Translations under genes and position numbers: made by a program | Assembly (NCBI RefSeq): GCF_034353875.1 | Contig: NZ_CP133784.1 | Location: forward strand, 744,001 to 808,000 | Direction: 5' to 3' | Origin: Pseudomonas sp. MH9.2 | GTDB taxonomy: Bacteria > Pseudomonadota > Gammaproteobacteria > Pseudomonadales > Pseudomonadaceae | Length of the DNA: 64,000 nt | Notes under the pieces: model-generated | What the model saw: the letters and a program-made list of their open reading frames with translations, nothing else | Told to the model about the DNA's origin: nothing | Database searches by the model: none | In this document: piece by piece, positions 37,347 to 46,781 of the stretch | How positions within the stretch are numbered: the stretch's first letter is position 1 | How the letters are laid out: every line of letters begins with the position of its first letter

Positions 37347-37790
37347 CTATGATTCTTCGATTTTAAAATGCGCCCGCGCCGTGGCAACGGGCTCGGCCGA
37401 GGTGCTCTGCCAGGCGGTAACAGCGACATTGGCCACCCGTCGCCCCTGCCGCCAGACCTGGCACTGCGCATAGGTGTCCCGAAAATAACCGGCACGCAGG
37501 TAGTCGACCGAGAAGTCGATGATCTTGGGGACTGAGCCCGATCCGGTGGCAACCAGCAAATGCATGGCTGCCGCCAACTCCATGAAGCCTGCGATCACGC
37601 CGCCGTGAAGGGCCGGTAACAGGGGGTTACCGATATTGTCCTTGTTGGCAGGCAGGCGAAACAGCAACGCATCATCCTGACGCGAACATTCAATACCGAT
37701 CAGTTTCGCGTAGGGAATCAGCTCGAACAATCTTTCATAGCTGCCCTGTTCACGAGCCTGGCGAACCTGGTCCTTGAAATCAATCGTCAT
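37347..37790 (-). CDS. PaaI-family hotdog thioesterase
   Basis: 147 residues. Hotdog core with the motif LLPALHGGVIAGFMELAAAMHL, where HGG and the following Glu form the active-site helix. Probably an acyl-CoA thioesterase. The start overlaps the stop of the upstream thioesterase gene by 4 bp, so the two are co-translated and may form a heteromer. Ends 18 bp before the htpG promoter. Confidence 0.87.
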   Translation of the reverse strand: MTIDFKDQVRQAREQGSYERLFELIPYAKLIGIECSRQDDALLFRLPANKDNIGNPLLPALHGGVIAGFMELAAAMHLLVATGSGSVPKIIDFSVDYLRAGYFRDTYAQCQVWRQGRRVANVAVTAWQSTSAEPVATARAHFKIEES

Positions 37791-38266
37791 AACGCACCGC
37801 CATTGATCGAGCCGCTCAACCCCTTACTGCCTGCAGCAGCCCCCTTGCCCATGCGCATGAACGTCCCGACCACATGGGCAATCGGCTGTTGCGGGTCAGC
37901 CTGATAAGCAAAACCCCGGATAAACATAACGTCGGTGGTCACCCGATAACACTGGGCAAAACCAAAGACGTCTTTGTGTGGTTCAGCGGGATGCATATAG
38001 TCGATGCGCAGATCGAGAGTCGGGCACACTTCAAACTCCGGCAGCACGCAAAGCGTGGCAATCCCGCAGGCGGTGTCCATCAACGACGTCAGCGCGCCGC
38101 CATGGATAACGCCGGTTTGCGGATCACCAACGATGTGCGGACTGTAGGGGAGGATCAGGGTCATGCCTTCGGTATCTGCGCGGTGCACGCGCATGCCCAG
38201 AACCTGGCAATGCCGGAGCACCGAAATAAAGCGCACCGCGCGCTCAAAAATGGGGTTATCGCTCAT
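37787..38266 (-). CDS. PaaI-family hotdog thioesterase
   Basis: 159 residues from the ATG at 38266 (MSDNPIFERAVRF). Hotdog motif GVIHGGALTSLMDTACG (about 65-80), with Asp in place of the Glu seen in its neighbour, both acceptable for this superfamily. The two genes encode clearly different members, so this is an old duplication or two recruited paralogues. Divergent from the small lipoprotein gene at 38425. Confidence 0.87.
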   Translation of the reverse strand: MSDNPIFERAVRFISVLRHCQVLGMRVHRADTEGMTLILPYSPHIVGDPQTGVIHGGALTSLMDTACGIATLCVLPEFEVCPTLDLRIDYMHPAEPHKDVFGFAQCYRVTTDVMFIRGFAYQADPQQPIAHVVGTFMRMGKGAAAGSKGLSGSINGGAL

Positions 38267-38360
38267 TGAACGCTGACTCTGATTATTTTTATAGGAGGCC
38301 AGCATAGCCTCAGCGTAAAGCGCCTAAAACATCAACCTTTATATATCTGTAGGACAGGTG

Positions 38361-38388
38361 GAACTAAATTTATGGGCCGGCGCTCGAA
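38361..38388 (+). promoter_or_regulatory. Candidate AlgU (sigma-22) promoter
   Basis: GAACTA, 17-base spacer, TCGAA, close to the AlgU/RpoE consensus GAACTT-N(16-17)-TCnnA, ending 36 bp before the ATG of the small lipoprotein gene. An AAGGAG binding site lies in between. Confidence 0.4.
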
Positions 38389-38424
38389 AGGCTAGTAGAT
38401 ATCTTTGATAAGGAGAAACACCCC

Positions 38425-38682
38425 ATGCGTAAATCTTTAGCCTGTGTCCTGATGCTTTCTGCCACTCTGGGTCTCGCCGCGTGCAATAAAGCCAGCGAGA
38501 ACAAACAGCAAGATGCCAACAAAGCAGCGCAAGAATCCCAAGAGTCGATGAACAAGGCCCAAGACAAAGTCAACGACGCCGCCAAAGAAAGTCAGGACGC
38601 TGCCCAGAAGAATGCTGAAGCCGCTCAAGAGCGCGCCAAAGAAGCCAACGGCCAGGCCCCAGCACCAACCACTACCAAGTAA
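38425..38682 (+). CDS. Small Ala/Lys/Gln-rich lipoprotein
   Basis: 85 residues. Signal MRKSLACVLMLSATLGLAAC with lipobox LAAC and Cys20. The mature part is one long helix of Ala, Lys, Gln and Glu (DAAKESQDAAQKNAEAAQERA), the look of a coiled coil and somewhat like OprI/Lpp-type proteins, but without a C-terminal Lys-Arg motif for peptidoglycan linkage. It ends APTTTK. AAGGAG at good spacing. Probably an envelope-stress lipoprotein. Confidence 0.85.
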   Translation: MRKSLACVLMLSATLGLAACNKASENKQQDANKAAQESQESMNKAQDKVNDAAKESQDAAQKNAEAAQERAKEANGQAPAPTTTK

Positions 38683-38701
38683 GCTGAGACGTTTTCAGGC
38701 C

Positions 38702-38729
38702 ATGAAGCCCGCTCGTAGCGGGCTTCATT
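38702..38729. terminator. Bidirectional terminator
   Basis: ATGAAGCCCGC and GCGGGCTTCAT, 11-bp arms around a 5-base loop, between the convergent lipoprotein and MAPEG genes. A short T-run follows on the plus strand. Confidence 0.85.
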
Positions 38730-38733
38730 AGTC

Positions 38734-39123
38734 TCAGCGCAGCAACGGGCTGAGCATTAATCCCAACGAACACAACAGCCCGACAAACCAGGCCAGGCTG
38801 CGCACGGTTGGAATATCCGCCAGATACGCTCCCAGAAAAATCAAACGCGCAATCACGAAAACCACGGCGATCCCATCGATTAAAAAGCCTTGGGTCTGCG
38901 TGGTATGGGCGACAAACACCCCCGCCGAAAACAACACGAACGCTTCGAAACTGTTCTGATGCGCCGCCAATGCGCGGGCGCCATAACCGGTCAATTGCGC
39001 CTGCTGGGCACGCGGCAAATGGTTGTTGTAACCACCCTGCTCTTTCATCGCTTTGCCGACCGGAATCCGCGCCACATAAATCAACACCGCGCTGATAAAC
39101 AAACACCAGAAAGGGATACTCAT
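38734..39123 (-). CDS. MAPEG family membrane protein
   Basis: 129 residues with four membrane helices. Carries RAQQAQLTGYGARALAAHQNSFEAFVLF (about residues 38-65), the glutathione-binding-like motif of MAPEG proteins, and RLIFLGAYLADIPTVRSL. Bacterial MAPEG proteins are poorly defined; some have glutathione transferase activity. Coupled by a 4-bp overlap to the DUF599 gene. Confidence 0.88.
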   Translation of the reverse strand: MSIPFWCLFISAVLIYVARIPVGKAMKEQGGYNNHLPRAQQAQLTGYGARALAAHQNSFEAFVLFSAGVFVAHTTQTQGFLIDGIAVVFVIARLIFLGAYLADIPTVRSLAWFVGLLCSLGLMLSPLLR

Positions 39124-39863
39124 AACGCCGTCGTCTCCTTGATGGGCTCCGCAGTCGGAGCCTCCGTTTGGGTGTAGACCATCACTTGCAACACATCGGA
39201 ATGAAACTCCCGCCGGTACAACACCAGCACCACCCCTGTGCTCATCAACATGAATAACCAGGGGCTGACAAACCAGGCGAGCATCGTCATGCCGAAATAG
39301 TAAGCGCGCAACCCGAAGTTGAACTGGTTGGCAGCCATGGAGATAACCCGGGCAGCGCGTAAGGCAAACGACTTGCGCTCCAACTCGCTGACATGACGCT
39401 CACCGACCATGGGTGCAGAGCCGATCAGCACCGCCGCGAAGTTGTACTGACGCATGCACCAACTGAATGTAAAAAAGGCGTAGACGAAGACGGATGCCAG
39501 GCACAACAGTTTGATTTCTGACATGCCCTGCGAAACCTGCTGGACCATGGGAATGTCCGCCAACAGCGACACTGCCCGCTCGGAAGCGCCCAACACAGTG
39601 AGAATGCCGGCAAGGATGATCAAGGTGCTCGACGCGAAAAAAGAGGCGTTACGTTCCAGATTACCGATCACGCTGGCATCGGCGATACGGTTGTCACGCA
39701 GCAGCATTCGGCGCATCCAGTCCTCCCGATAAAGGTGCAAAACGCTGGCCAGGCAAGCAGTGTCGGCGGCCTTCAGGCTGGCATAGCGGGTATAACCACC
39801 CCAGCAGATGATGAACCAGAGTGCTGCCATGAGATGAATTAGATTGGCTTGAATGAACGACAT
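39120..39863 (-). CDS. DUF599 family membrane protein
   Basis: 247 residues from the ATG at 39863 (MSFIQANLIHLMAALW). About five hydrophobic segments, with family motif GGYTRYASLKA near the N-terminus and QYNFAAVLIGSAP in the middle. DUF599 has no assigned biochemical role. The upstream ATG at 39947 would add 28 non-hydrophobic residues. Operon with the MAPEG gene. Confidence 0.82.
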   Translation of the reverse strand: MSFIQANLIHLMAALWFIICWGGYTRYASLKAADTACLASVLHLYREDWMRRMLLRDNRIADASVIGNLERNASFFASSTLIILAGILTVLGASERAVSLLADIPMVQQVSQGMSEIKLLCLASVFVYAFFTFSWCMRQYNFAAVLIGSAPMVGERHVSELERKSFALRAARVISMAANQFNFGLRAYYFGMTMLAWFVSPWLFMLMSTGVVLVLYRREFHSDVLQVMVYTQTEAPTAEPIKETTAL

Positions 39864-39960
39864 GCAGTATTCCGAAGCGCGTGGGCAGGATTGAGAACAG
39901 TAAAGAGCATTCTCTGTGCTTCGACGACACCCCATGGAAAAAGACACTGATCACGCGTGC

Positions 39961-39992
39961 AAAAAAAGCCCCGCACTATTAAATGCAGGGCT
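39961..39992 (-). terminator. Intrinsic terminator of brnQ
   Basis: Minus strand: AGCCCTGCA, loop, TGCGGGGCT then seven T. One bulge in the stem. It lies 65 bp after the brnQ stop, in the gap before the DUF599 gene. Confidence 0.85.
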
Positions 39993-40056
39993 GTTTGAGT
40001 GTTGCAGCATGCGACAGGAAGAGCGCGATCCACCCGTGCAATGTTAGCGAGTGACT

Positions 40057-41370
40057 TCAGGCCAGCGCTTCGCGGCGCTTGCCCAGCAGCCGGTCGCAGA
40101 TGACTGCACCGGCCAGCGTGATCACCGCTGGCACCAGCCACGCCAGGCCTTGCTCACTCAACGGCAAATGCGCCAGTCGAGTCGGCAGCCAATCGGCGAG
40201 ACCCGCACCCTTGCAGGCGTCGATGATGCCAAACAACAACGACACCAACATCACTGGTGCGACGATGCGACTTTGTGAGTGCCAGAAGTCCTTGCAGAAG
40301 CTCAGCGCCACCAAGACGATGCACGGCGGGTAGATCGCTGTCAGCACCGGGATGGAGAATAGAATCAGCTTGGTCAGCCCCAGATTGGACACCAGCAACG
40401 AAAAACCAGCCAGCAGGATCACCAGCGCTTTGTAAGACAGCGGCAAGATATTGCTGAAATATTCGGCGCAGGCGCAGGTCAGGCCGACAGCCGTCACCAG
40501 ACAGGCCAACGAGATCAGCACCGCAAGAAATCCACTGCCCAGCGAACCGAAGGTATGTTGCACGTAGGCGTGCAGCACCACAGCACCGTTACTCGCCCCT
40601 GCCGCTATCGCATGGCTGCCTGCCCCCAAGCGAAACAGGCAGATATAGACCAGTGCCAGACCAAGGCCGGCGATCAGCCCGGCAATGATTGCGTAACGAG
40701 TGATCAGCTGTGGCGAATCAACGCCCCGCGAGCGGATAGCGTTGACGATCACAATGCCGAACACCAACGCCCCAAGGGTATCCATGGTCAGGTACCCATT
40801 GATAAAGCCTTGAGAGAACGGCGCAGCCACGTACGCTGGCTCGGCAACCCCGATGTCGCCAGCGGGCAAGGCAAATGCAGCAATCCCCAGTACGGCCAAC
40901 GCGAAGATTTTTAGCGGGGCAAGGAAGCGACCCACGGTGTCGAGTAGACGACCCGGGTACAGCGACACCCAGAACACGACAAGGAAGTACACCAGGCTAT
41001 ACAGAAACAGCGCCAGCGGGCTGTCACCCGTCAATGGCGCCAGCCCCACTTCGAACGACACGGTGGCCGTGCGTGGGGTCGCGAACAGCGGCCCCACCGC
41101 GAGGTAGCAGACCGCCGCGAGAATGCCGCCAGCGACTTTACCAATCGGGCTGCTCAGCGCATCCATCGCGCCGCCGACCTTGGCCAGAGCGATGACCGTG
41201 ACCACCGGAAGACCCACTGCGGTAACCAGGAAGCCCAGCGCCGCCATCCACACCTGCGGCCCGGCCTGCAAACCCACGATGGGAGGGAAGATGATATTGC
41301 CAGCCCCGACAAATAGGGCAAACGTCATAAAACCAAGTGCCAGAATGTCCTGGCCTTTCAACACTTTCAT
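40057..41370 (-). CDS. brnQ: Branched-chain amino acid carrier (BrnQ/BraB, LIVCS family)
   Basis: 437 residues, about twelve membrane helices. The N-terminus [26 protein letters not shown] is the hallmark of LIVCS carriers, which import Leu, Ile and Val with Na+ or H+. P. aeruginosa braB sits next to sucD too (from memory), so this is probably the braB orthologue. There is only a weak ribosome binding site. Faces away from sucD in tandem orientation, with a structured gap between. Confidence 0.93.
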   Translation of the reverse strand: MKVLKGQDILALGFMTFALFVGAGNIIFPPIVGLQAGPQVWMAALGFLVTAVGLPVVTVIALAKVGGAMDALSSPIGKVAGGILAAVCYLAVGPLFATPRTATVSFEVGLAPLTGDSPLALFLYSLVYFLVVFWVSLYPGRLLDTVGRFLAPLKIFALAVLGIAAFALPAGDIGVAEPAYVAAPFSQGFINGYLTMDTLGALVFGIVIVNAIRSRGVDSPQLITRYAIIAGLIAGLGLALVYICLFRLGAGSHAIAAGASNGAVVLHAYVQHTFGSLGSGFLAVLISLACLVTAVGLTCACAEYFSNILPLSYKALVILLAGFSLLVSNLGLTKLILFSIPVLTAIYPPCIVLVALSFCKDFWHSQSRIVAPVMLVSLLFGIIDACKGAGLADWLPTRLAHLPLSEQGLAWLVPAVITLAGAVICDRLLGKRREALA

Positions 41371-41686
41371 TACGGAAATACCACACTACTGAATCGGAAT
41401 TTAGAGGGGATTTCCCGGAGGGTTAGGGAAATGATGCCGGTCCTTATAAGACAGGCACGTAAAGCGAAACGGCTCCTTATGGGACCCGGGTACGCAAAAT
41501 GGCAAGTAGCCTAACGAATCAGGCCATGGAACGCACTATTGTAGGGCGTACTGTCTCATTAACGACTTACCATGTCGTATTTGTGACAGTGAGGACAGCG
41601 ATCGCCTGTCAGTCGTTAAATGCCAGAAAGCACAAAGGCCACCCGAAGGTGGCCTTTGTTGATTGCGTTGTCAGGTCAGCAGAAGC
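41371..41686. other. 316-bp gap between brnQ and sucD with nested inverted repeats
   Basis: No gene seen. The clearest structure is at 41559-41619: outer arms TTAACGACT and AGTCGTTAA (9 bp, perfect) enclosing TGACAG and CTGTCA (6 bp). The sucD terminator hairpin follows at 41634-41657. The brnQ promoter must lie in this region; I could not place it with confidence. Confidence 0.55.
41634..41657 (-). terminator. Terminator of the sdh-suc operon
   Basis: AAAGGCCACC-CGAA-GGTGGCCTTT: 10-bp perfect stem with a tetraloop, 30 bp after the sucD stop. Following bases on the minus strand are TTTGTGCTTTC. Confidence 0.85.
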
Positions 41687-42568
41687 TTACTTGATAGCCC
41701 AACCAGTCAGTTCAGCCAAGGCTTTACCGATGTCTGCCAGCGAACGCACGGTTTTTACACCCGCGTCTTGCAGCGCAGCGAATTTCTCGTCTGCAGTGCC
41801 TTTGCCGCCAGAGATGATTGCGCCAGCATGGCCCATGCGCTTGCCCGCAGGGGCAGTCACACCAGCGATGTAGGAAACAACCGGTTTGGTCACGTGTGCC
41901 TTGATGTAGGCAGCCGCTTCTTCTTCAGCCGAACCGCCGATTTCACCGATCATAACGATCGCTTCAGTCTTCGGGTCTGCCTGGAACAGCTTCAGGATGT
42001 CGATGAAGCTTGCGCCCGGGATCGGGTCACCGCCGATGCCCACGCAAGTGGACTGACCGAAACCGGCGTCAGTGGTCTGCTTCACAGCTTCGTAAGTCAG
42101 GGTGCCGGAACGCGACACGATACCGACTTTACCTGGCAAGTGAATGTGACCGGGCATGATGCCGATCTTGCATTCTCCTGGAGTGATCACGCCTGGGCAG
42201 TTAGGCCCGATCAGGACCACACCCAGTTCGTCGCACTTGACCTTGGCATCAAGCATGTCCAGGGTAGGGATGCCTTCAGTGATGCAGACGATCAGCTTGA
42301 TACCGCTGAATGCTGCTTCAAGGATGGAATCCTTGCAGAACGGTGCTGGAACGTAGATCACGCTGGCGGTAGCGCCAGTGGCTTCTACGGCTTCACGCAC
42401 AGTGTTGAACACTGGCAGGTCCAGGTGAACTGTACCGCCTTTGCCCGGTGTCACGCCGCCAACCATTTTGGTGCCGTAGGCAATGGCTTGCTCGGAGTGG
42501 AAAGTACCTTGTGCGCCAGTGAAACCCTGGCAGATGACTTTGGTGTCTTTATTGATCAGGACGCTCAT
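41687..42568 (-). CDS. sucD: Succinyl-CoA synthetase alpha subunit
   Basis: 293 residues. CoA-binding N-terminal Rossmann domain with [16 protein letters not shown] (about 17-32). Phospho-histidine is in [17 protein letters not shown] (about residue 246). Together with SucC it converts succinyl-CoA to succinate with nucleotide synthesis. Start overlaps the sucC stop (TAATG). Last gene of the operon. Confidence 0.98.
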   Translation of the reverse strand: MSVLINKDTKVICQGFTGAQGTFHSEQAIAYGTKMVGGVTPGKGGTVHLDLPVFNTVREAVEATGATASVIYVPAPFCKDSILEAAFSGIKLIVCITEGIPTLDMLDAKVKCDELGVVLIGPNCPGVITPGECKIGIMPGHIHLPGKVGIVSRSGTLTYEAVKQTTDAGFGQSTCVGIGGDPIPGASFIDILKLFQADPKTEAIVMIGEIGGSAEEEAAAYIKAHVTKPVVSYIAGVTAPAGKRMGHAGAIISGGKGTADEKFAALQDAGVKTVRSLADIGKALAELTGWAIK

Positions 42569-43734
42569 TACTTGCCCTCCGCAGCTTTGACAACTTGTTG
42601 AGCAGCGTCGGTCAGGCTGGTAGCCGCGATGATGTTCAAACCGCTTTCTGCCAGTACTTTAGCGCCCAGTTCAGCGTTGTTACCTTCAAGGCGAACAACA
42701 ACCGGGATTTTCACGCCAACTTCTTTCACTGCGCCGATGATGCCTTCGGCAATCATGTCGCAACGAACGATGCCGCCGAAGATGTTGACCAACACTGCAG
42801 CGACATTGCTGTCGGACAGAATGATCTTGAACGCTTCAGTTACGCGTTCTTTGGTAGCGCCACCGCCAACGTCGAGGAAGTTGGCTGGTTTGCCGCCATG
42901 CAGATTGACGATGTCCATGGTGCCCATGGCCAAGCCAGCACCGTTGACCATGCAACCGATGTTACCTTCCAGCGCCACGTAGTTCAGTTCGAACTTGGCA
43001 GCGTGAGCTTCGCGCGGATCATCTTGCGATGGATCGTGGAAAGCTTTCAGCTTTGGCTGGCGGTAAACAGCGTTAGGATCGATGTTGATCTTGGCATCGA
43101 GGCAATGCAGGTTGCCGTCAGCCTTGATAACCAGCGGGTTCACTTCCAGCAGAGCCAGGTCGTAGTCCTGGAACAGCTTGGCCAAGCCAACGAAGATGTT
43201 GGTGAACTGCTTGATCTGGTCGCCTTTAAGGCCCAGTTGGAAAGCCAGGTCACGGCCCTGGAAAGGCTGAGCGCCTACCAGCGGATCGATAGTGGCCTTA
43301 AGAATCTTCTCAGGGGTGTCGTTAGCGATTTTCTCGATGTCCACACCACCTTCGGTGGAAGCCATGAACACGATGCGACGGCTCGAACGATCCACTACAG
43401 CGCCCAGGTACAGCTCTTTGGCGATGTCGGTGCAGGTTTCAACCAGGATCTTGGTGACTGGCTGACCATTGGCATCAGTCTGATAAGTCACCAGACGCTT
43501 GCCCAACCACTGTTGAGCGAAAGCCTTGGCTTCTTCTTTGCTACGAACCAGCTTTACGCCACCCGCTTTACCGCGACCACCCGCGTGAACCTGGGCTTTG
43601 ACGACCCATTCGGTCCCGCCAATTTTATCGCAAGCTTCTGCTGCTGCTTCCGGGGTGTCTACTGCGTAGCCTTTGGATACTGGCAGGCCGTATTCAGCGA
43701 AGAGCTGCTTACCCTGATATTCGTGAAGATTCAT
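42568..43734 (-). CDS. sucC: Succinyl-CoA synthetase beta subunit
   Basis: 388 residues from the ATG at 43734 ([16 protein letters not shown]). ATP-grasp domain, [17 protein letters not shown] (about 46-62), and the C-terminal power-helix region [16 protein letters not shown]. Length equals the family norm. Separated from lpd by 217 bp containing a hairpin. Confidence 0.98.
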   Translation of the reverse strand: MNLHEYQGKQLFAEYGLPVSKGYAVDTPEAAAEACDKIGGTEWVVKAQVHAGGRGKAGGVKLVRSKEEAKAFAQQWLGKRLVTYQTDANGQPVTKILVETCTDIAKELYLGAVVDRSSRRIVFMASTEGGVDIEKIANDTPEKILKATIDPLVGAQPFQGRDLAFQLGLKGDQIKQFTNIFVGLAKLFQDYDLALLEVNPLVIKADGNLHCLDAKINIDPNAVYRQPKLKAFHDPSQDDPREAHAAKFELNYVALEGNIGCMVNGAGLAMGTMDIVNLHGGKPANFLDVGGGATKERVTEAFKIILSDSNVAAVLVNIFGGIVRCDMIAEGIIGAVKEVGVKIPVVVRLEGNNAELGAKVLAESGLNIIAATSLTDAAQQVVKAAEGK

Positions 43735-43917
43735 TCTTATTACCGTCTTCGTTAGTGCTGCGCATTCGGTGCTGCACTTCGAGAAGTGCCGCACCACCTG
43801 TGACCGCTACCTCGGATGACCTCAGGAATGTGCCGAAACAATGCTCTGTACGTTCCTGAAGGCGCCCATAAGCTTGAGTCCGGCGGACGTTCCGCGGTGA
43901 GACTTGCTAGCAAGGCT

Positions 43918-43938
43918 CACGACGGGCAGTCCGTCGTG
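43918..43938. other. Hairpin between lpd and sucC
   Basis: CACGACGG-GCAGT-CCGTCGTG, a perfect 8-bp stem 14 bp after the lpd stop, not followed by a T-run. May be a processing or stability element within the operon transcript. Confidence 0.6.
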
Positions 43939-43951
43939 GCTTCTTATTGTC

Positions 43952-45391
<1,440 letters not shown>

Positions 45392-45415
45392 TCATTCCTT
45401 TTTCAAATCAAACCG

Positions 45416-45438
45416 GACGGTCCCTTGTGAGGACCGTC
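45416..45438. other. Hairpin between sucB and lpd
   Basis: GACGGTCC-CTTGTGA-GGACCGTC, a perfect 8-bp stem with a 7-base loop, 28 bp before the lpd start. Not a classic terminator. Confidence 0.6.
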
Positions 45439-45512
45439 GTGGGACGAAGCTGGTTCATTCAACAATCAGGCAGGACATCGCGATCAACCGCGACCCTGCC
45501 CGACAGACGAAA

Positions 45513-46739
45513 TCAGATATCCAGCAGCAGACGAGCCGGGTCTTCCAGCAAGTCCTTGATGGTAACCAGGAAGGTAACTGCTTCTTTACCGTCGATCAAA
45601 CGGTGGTCATACGAGAGTGCCAGATACATCATCGGCAGGATCACGACCTCACCCTTGACCGCCATTGGACGCTCCTGGATTTTGTGCATACCCAGAATAG
45701 CGGCTTGTGGCGGGTTGACGATCGGGGTCGACAGCAACGAACCGAAGGTACCACCGTTGGAGATGGTGAAGGTACCGCCAGTCATGTCGTCCATGGTCAG
45801 CTTGCCGTCTTTGGCTTTCTTGCCGAAGTTGGCAATGCCGCCTTCGATTTCAGCCAGGCTCATCAGTTCGGCGTTACGCAGCACCGGCACAACCAGACCA
45901 CGGTCGCTGGACACGGCAACACCGACGTCGGAGTAGCCGTGGTAAACGATGTCAGTGCCGTCGATCGAGGCATTGACCGCAGGGTAGCGCTTCAGCGCTT
46001 CTGTGGCCGCTTTCACGAAGAACGACATGAAGCCCAGACGTACGCCGTTGTGCGACTTCTCGAACAGGTCCTTGTACTTCGAACGCAGGTCCATGACCGG
46101 CTTCATGTTGACTTCGTTGAACGTAGTCAGCATCGCCATGTTCGACTGAGCGTCAACCAGACGCTCTGCAACCTTGGCACGCAGGCGGGTCATAGGAACG
46201 CGCTTCTCGACCCGATCACCGGCCGAGAACACTGGAGCAGCCGCAGCGACTTTGGCAGGCGCAGGGGCAGCGGCTGGAGCGGATTTCTTCGCTTCAATCG
46301 CAGCGACCACGTCTTCCTTGGTCACACGACCATCTTTACCAGTGCCTTTGACGTTGTTCAGGTTGATGCCGTTTTCTTCAGCCAGCTTGCGCGCAGCTGG
46401 AGCACCGATTGCATCTTCGTCGCCAGCAGCAGCGGCTGGAGCCGCCGCTGCTTGGGCTGTTGCAGCAGGAGCGGCAGCCACTGGAGCAGCAGAGGCAGTA
46501 GCGCCTGCATCCAGGGTTGCGATCAGTTCATTGGACAGGACAGTCTCGCCCTCGCCCTTCACGATCGATGCCAACACGCCGTCAGCTTCAGCCAACACTT
46601 CGAGAACAACTTTGTCAGTCTCGATGTCGACCAGCAGCTCGTCACGCTTTACCGCTTCGCCCGGCTGTTTATGCCATTTGGAAATGGTGCCATCGGCAAC
46701 TGATTCCGGGAAAGAGGGGGCTTTGATCTCGATAGCCAT
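45513..46739 (-). CDS. sucB: 2-oxoglutarate dehydrogenase E2 (dihydrolipoyl succinyltransferase)
   Basis: 408 residues. Lipoyl domain 1-75 with Lys43 in ETDKVVLE; Ala/Pro-rich linker; peripheral subunit-binding domain ([20 protein letters not shown], about 108-127); second Ala/Pro-rich linker; catalytic acyltransferase domain with His and Asp in [13 protein letters not shown] near the C-terminus. Forms the core of the OGDH complex. Confidence 0.98.
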   Translation of the reverse strand: MAIEIKAPSFPESVADGTISKWHKQPGEAVKRDELLVDIETDKVVLEVLAEADGVLASIVKGEGETVLSNELIATLDAGATASAAPVAAAPAATAQAAAAPAAAAGDEDAIGAPAARKLAEENGINLNNVKGTGKDGRVTKEDVVAAIEAKKSAPAAAPAPAKVAAAAPVFSAGDRVEKRVPMTRLRAKVAERLVDAQSNMAMLTTFNEVNMKPVMDLRSKYKDLFEKSHNGVRLGFMSFFVKAATEALKRYPAVNASIDGTDIVYHGYSDVGVAVSSDRGLVVPVLRNAELMSLAEIEGGIANFGKKAKDGKLTMDDMTGGTFTISNGGTFGSLLSTPIVNPPQAAILGMHKIQERPMAVKGEVVILPMMYLALSYDHRLIDGKEAVTFLVTIKDLLEDPARLLLDI

Positions 46740-46781
46740 TATCTGTAATTCCTTAAATTCGGTTTCTAATGCACGAAGGCG

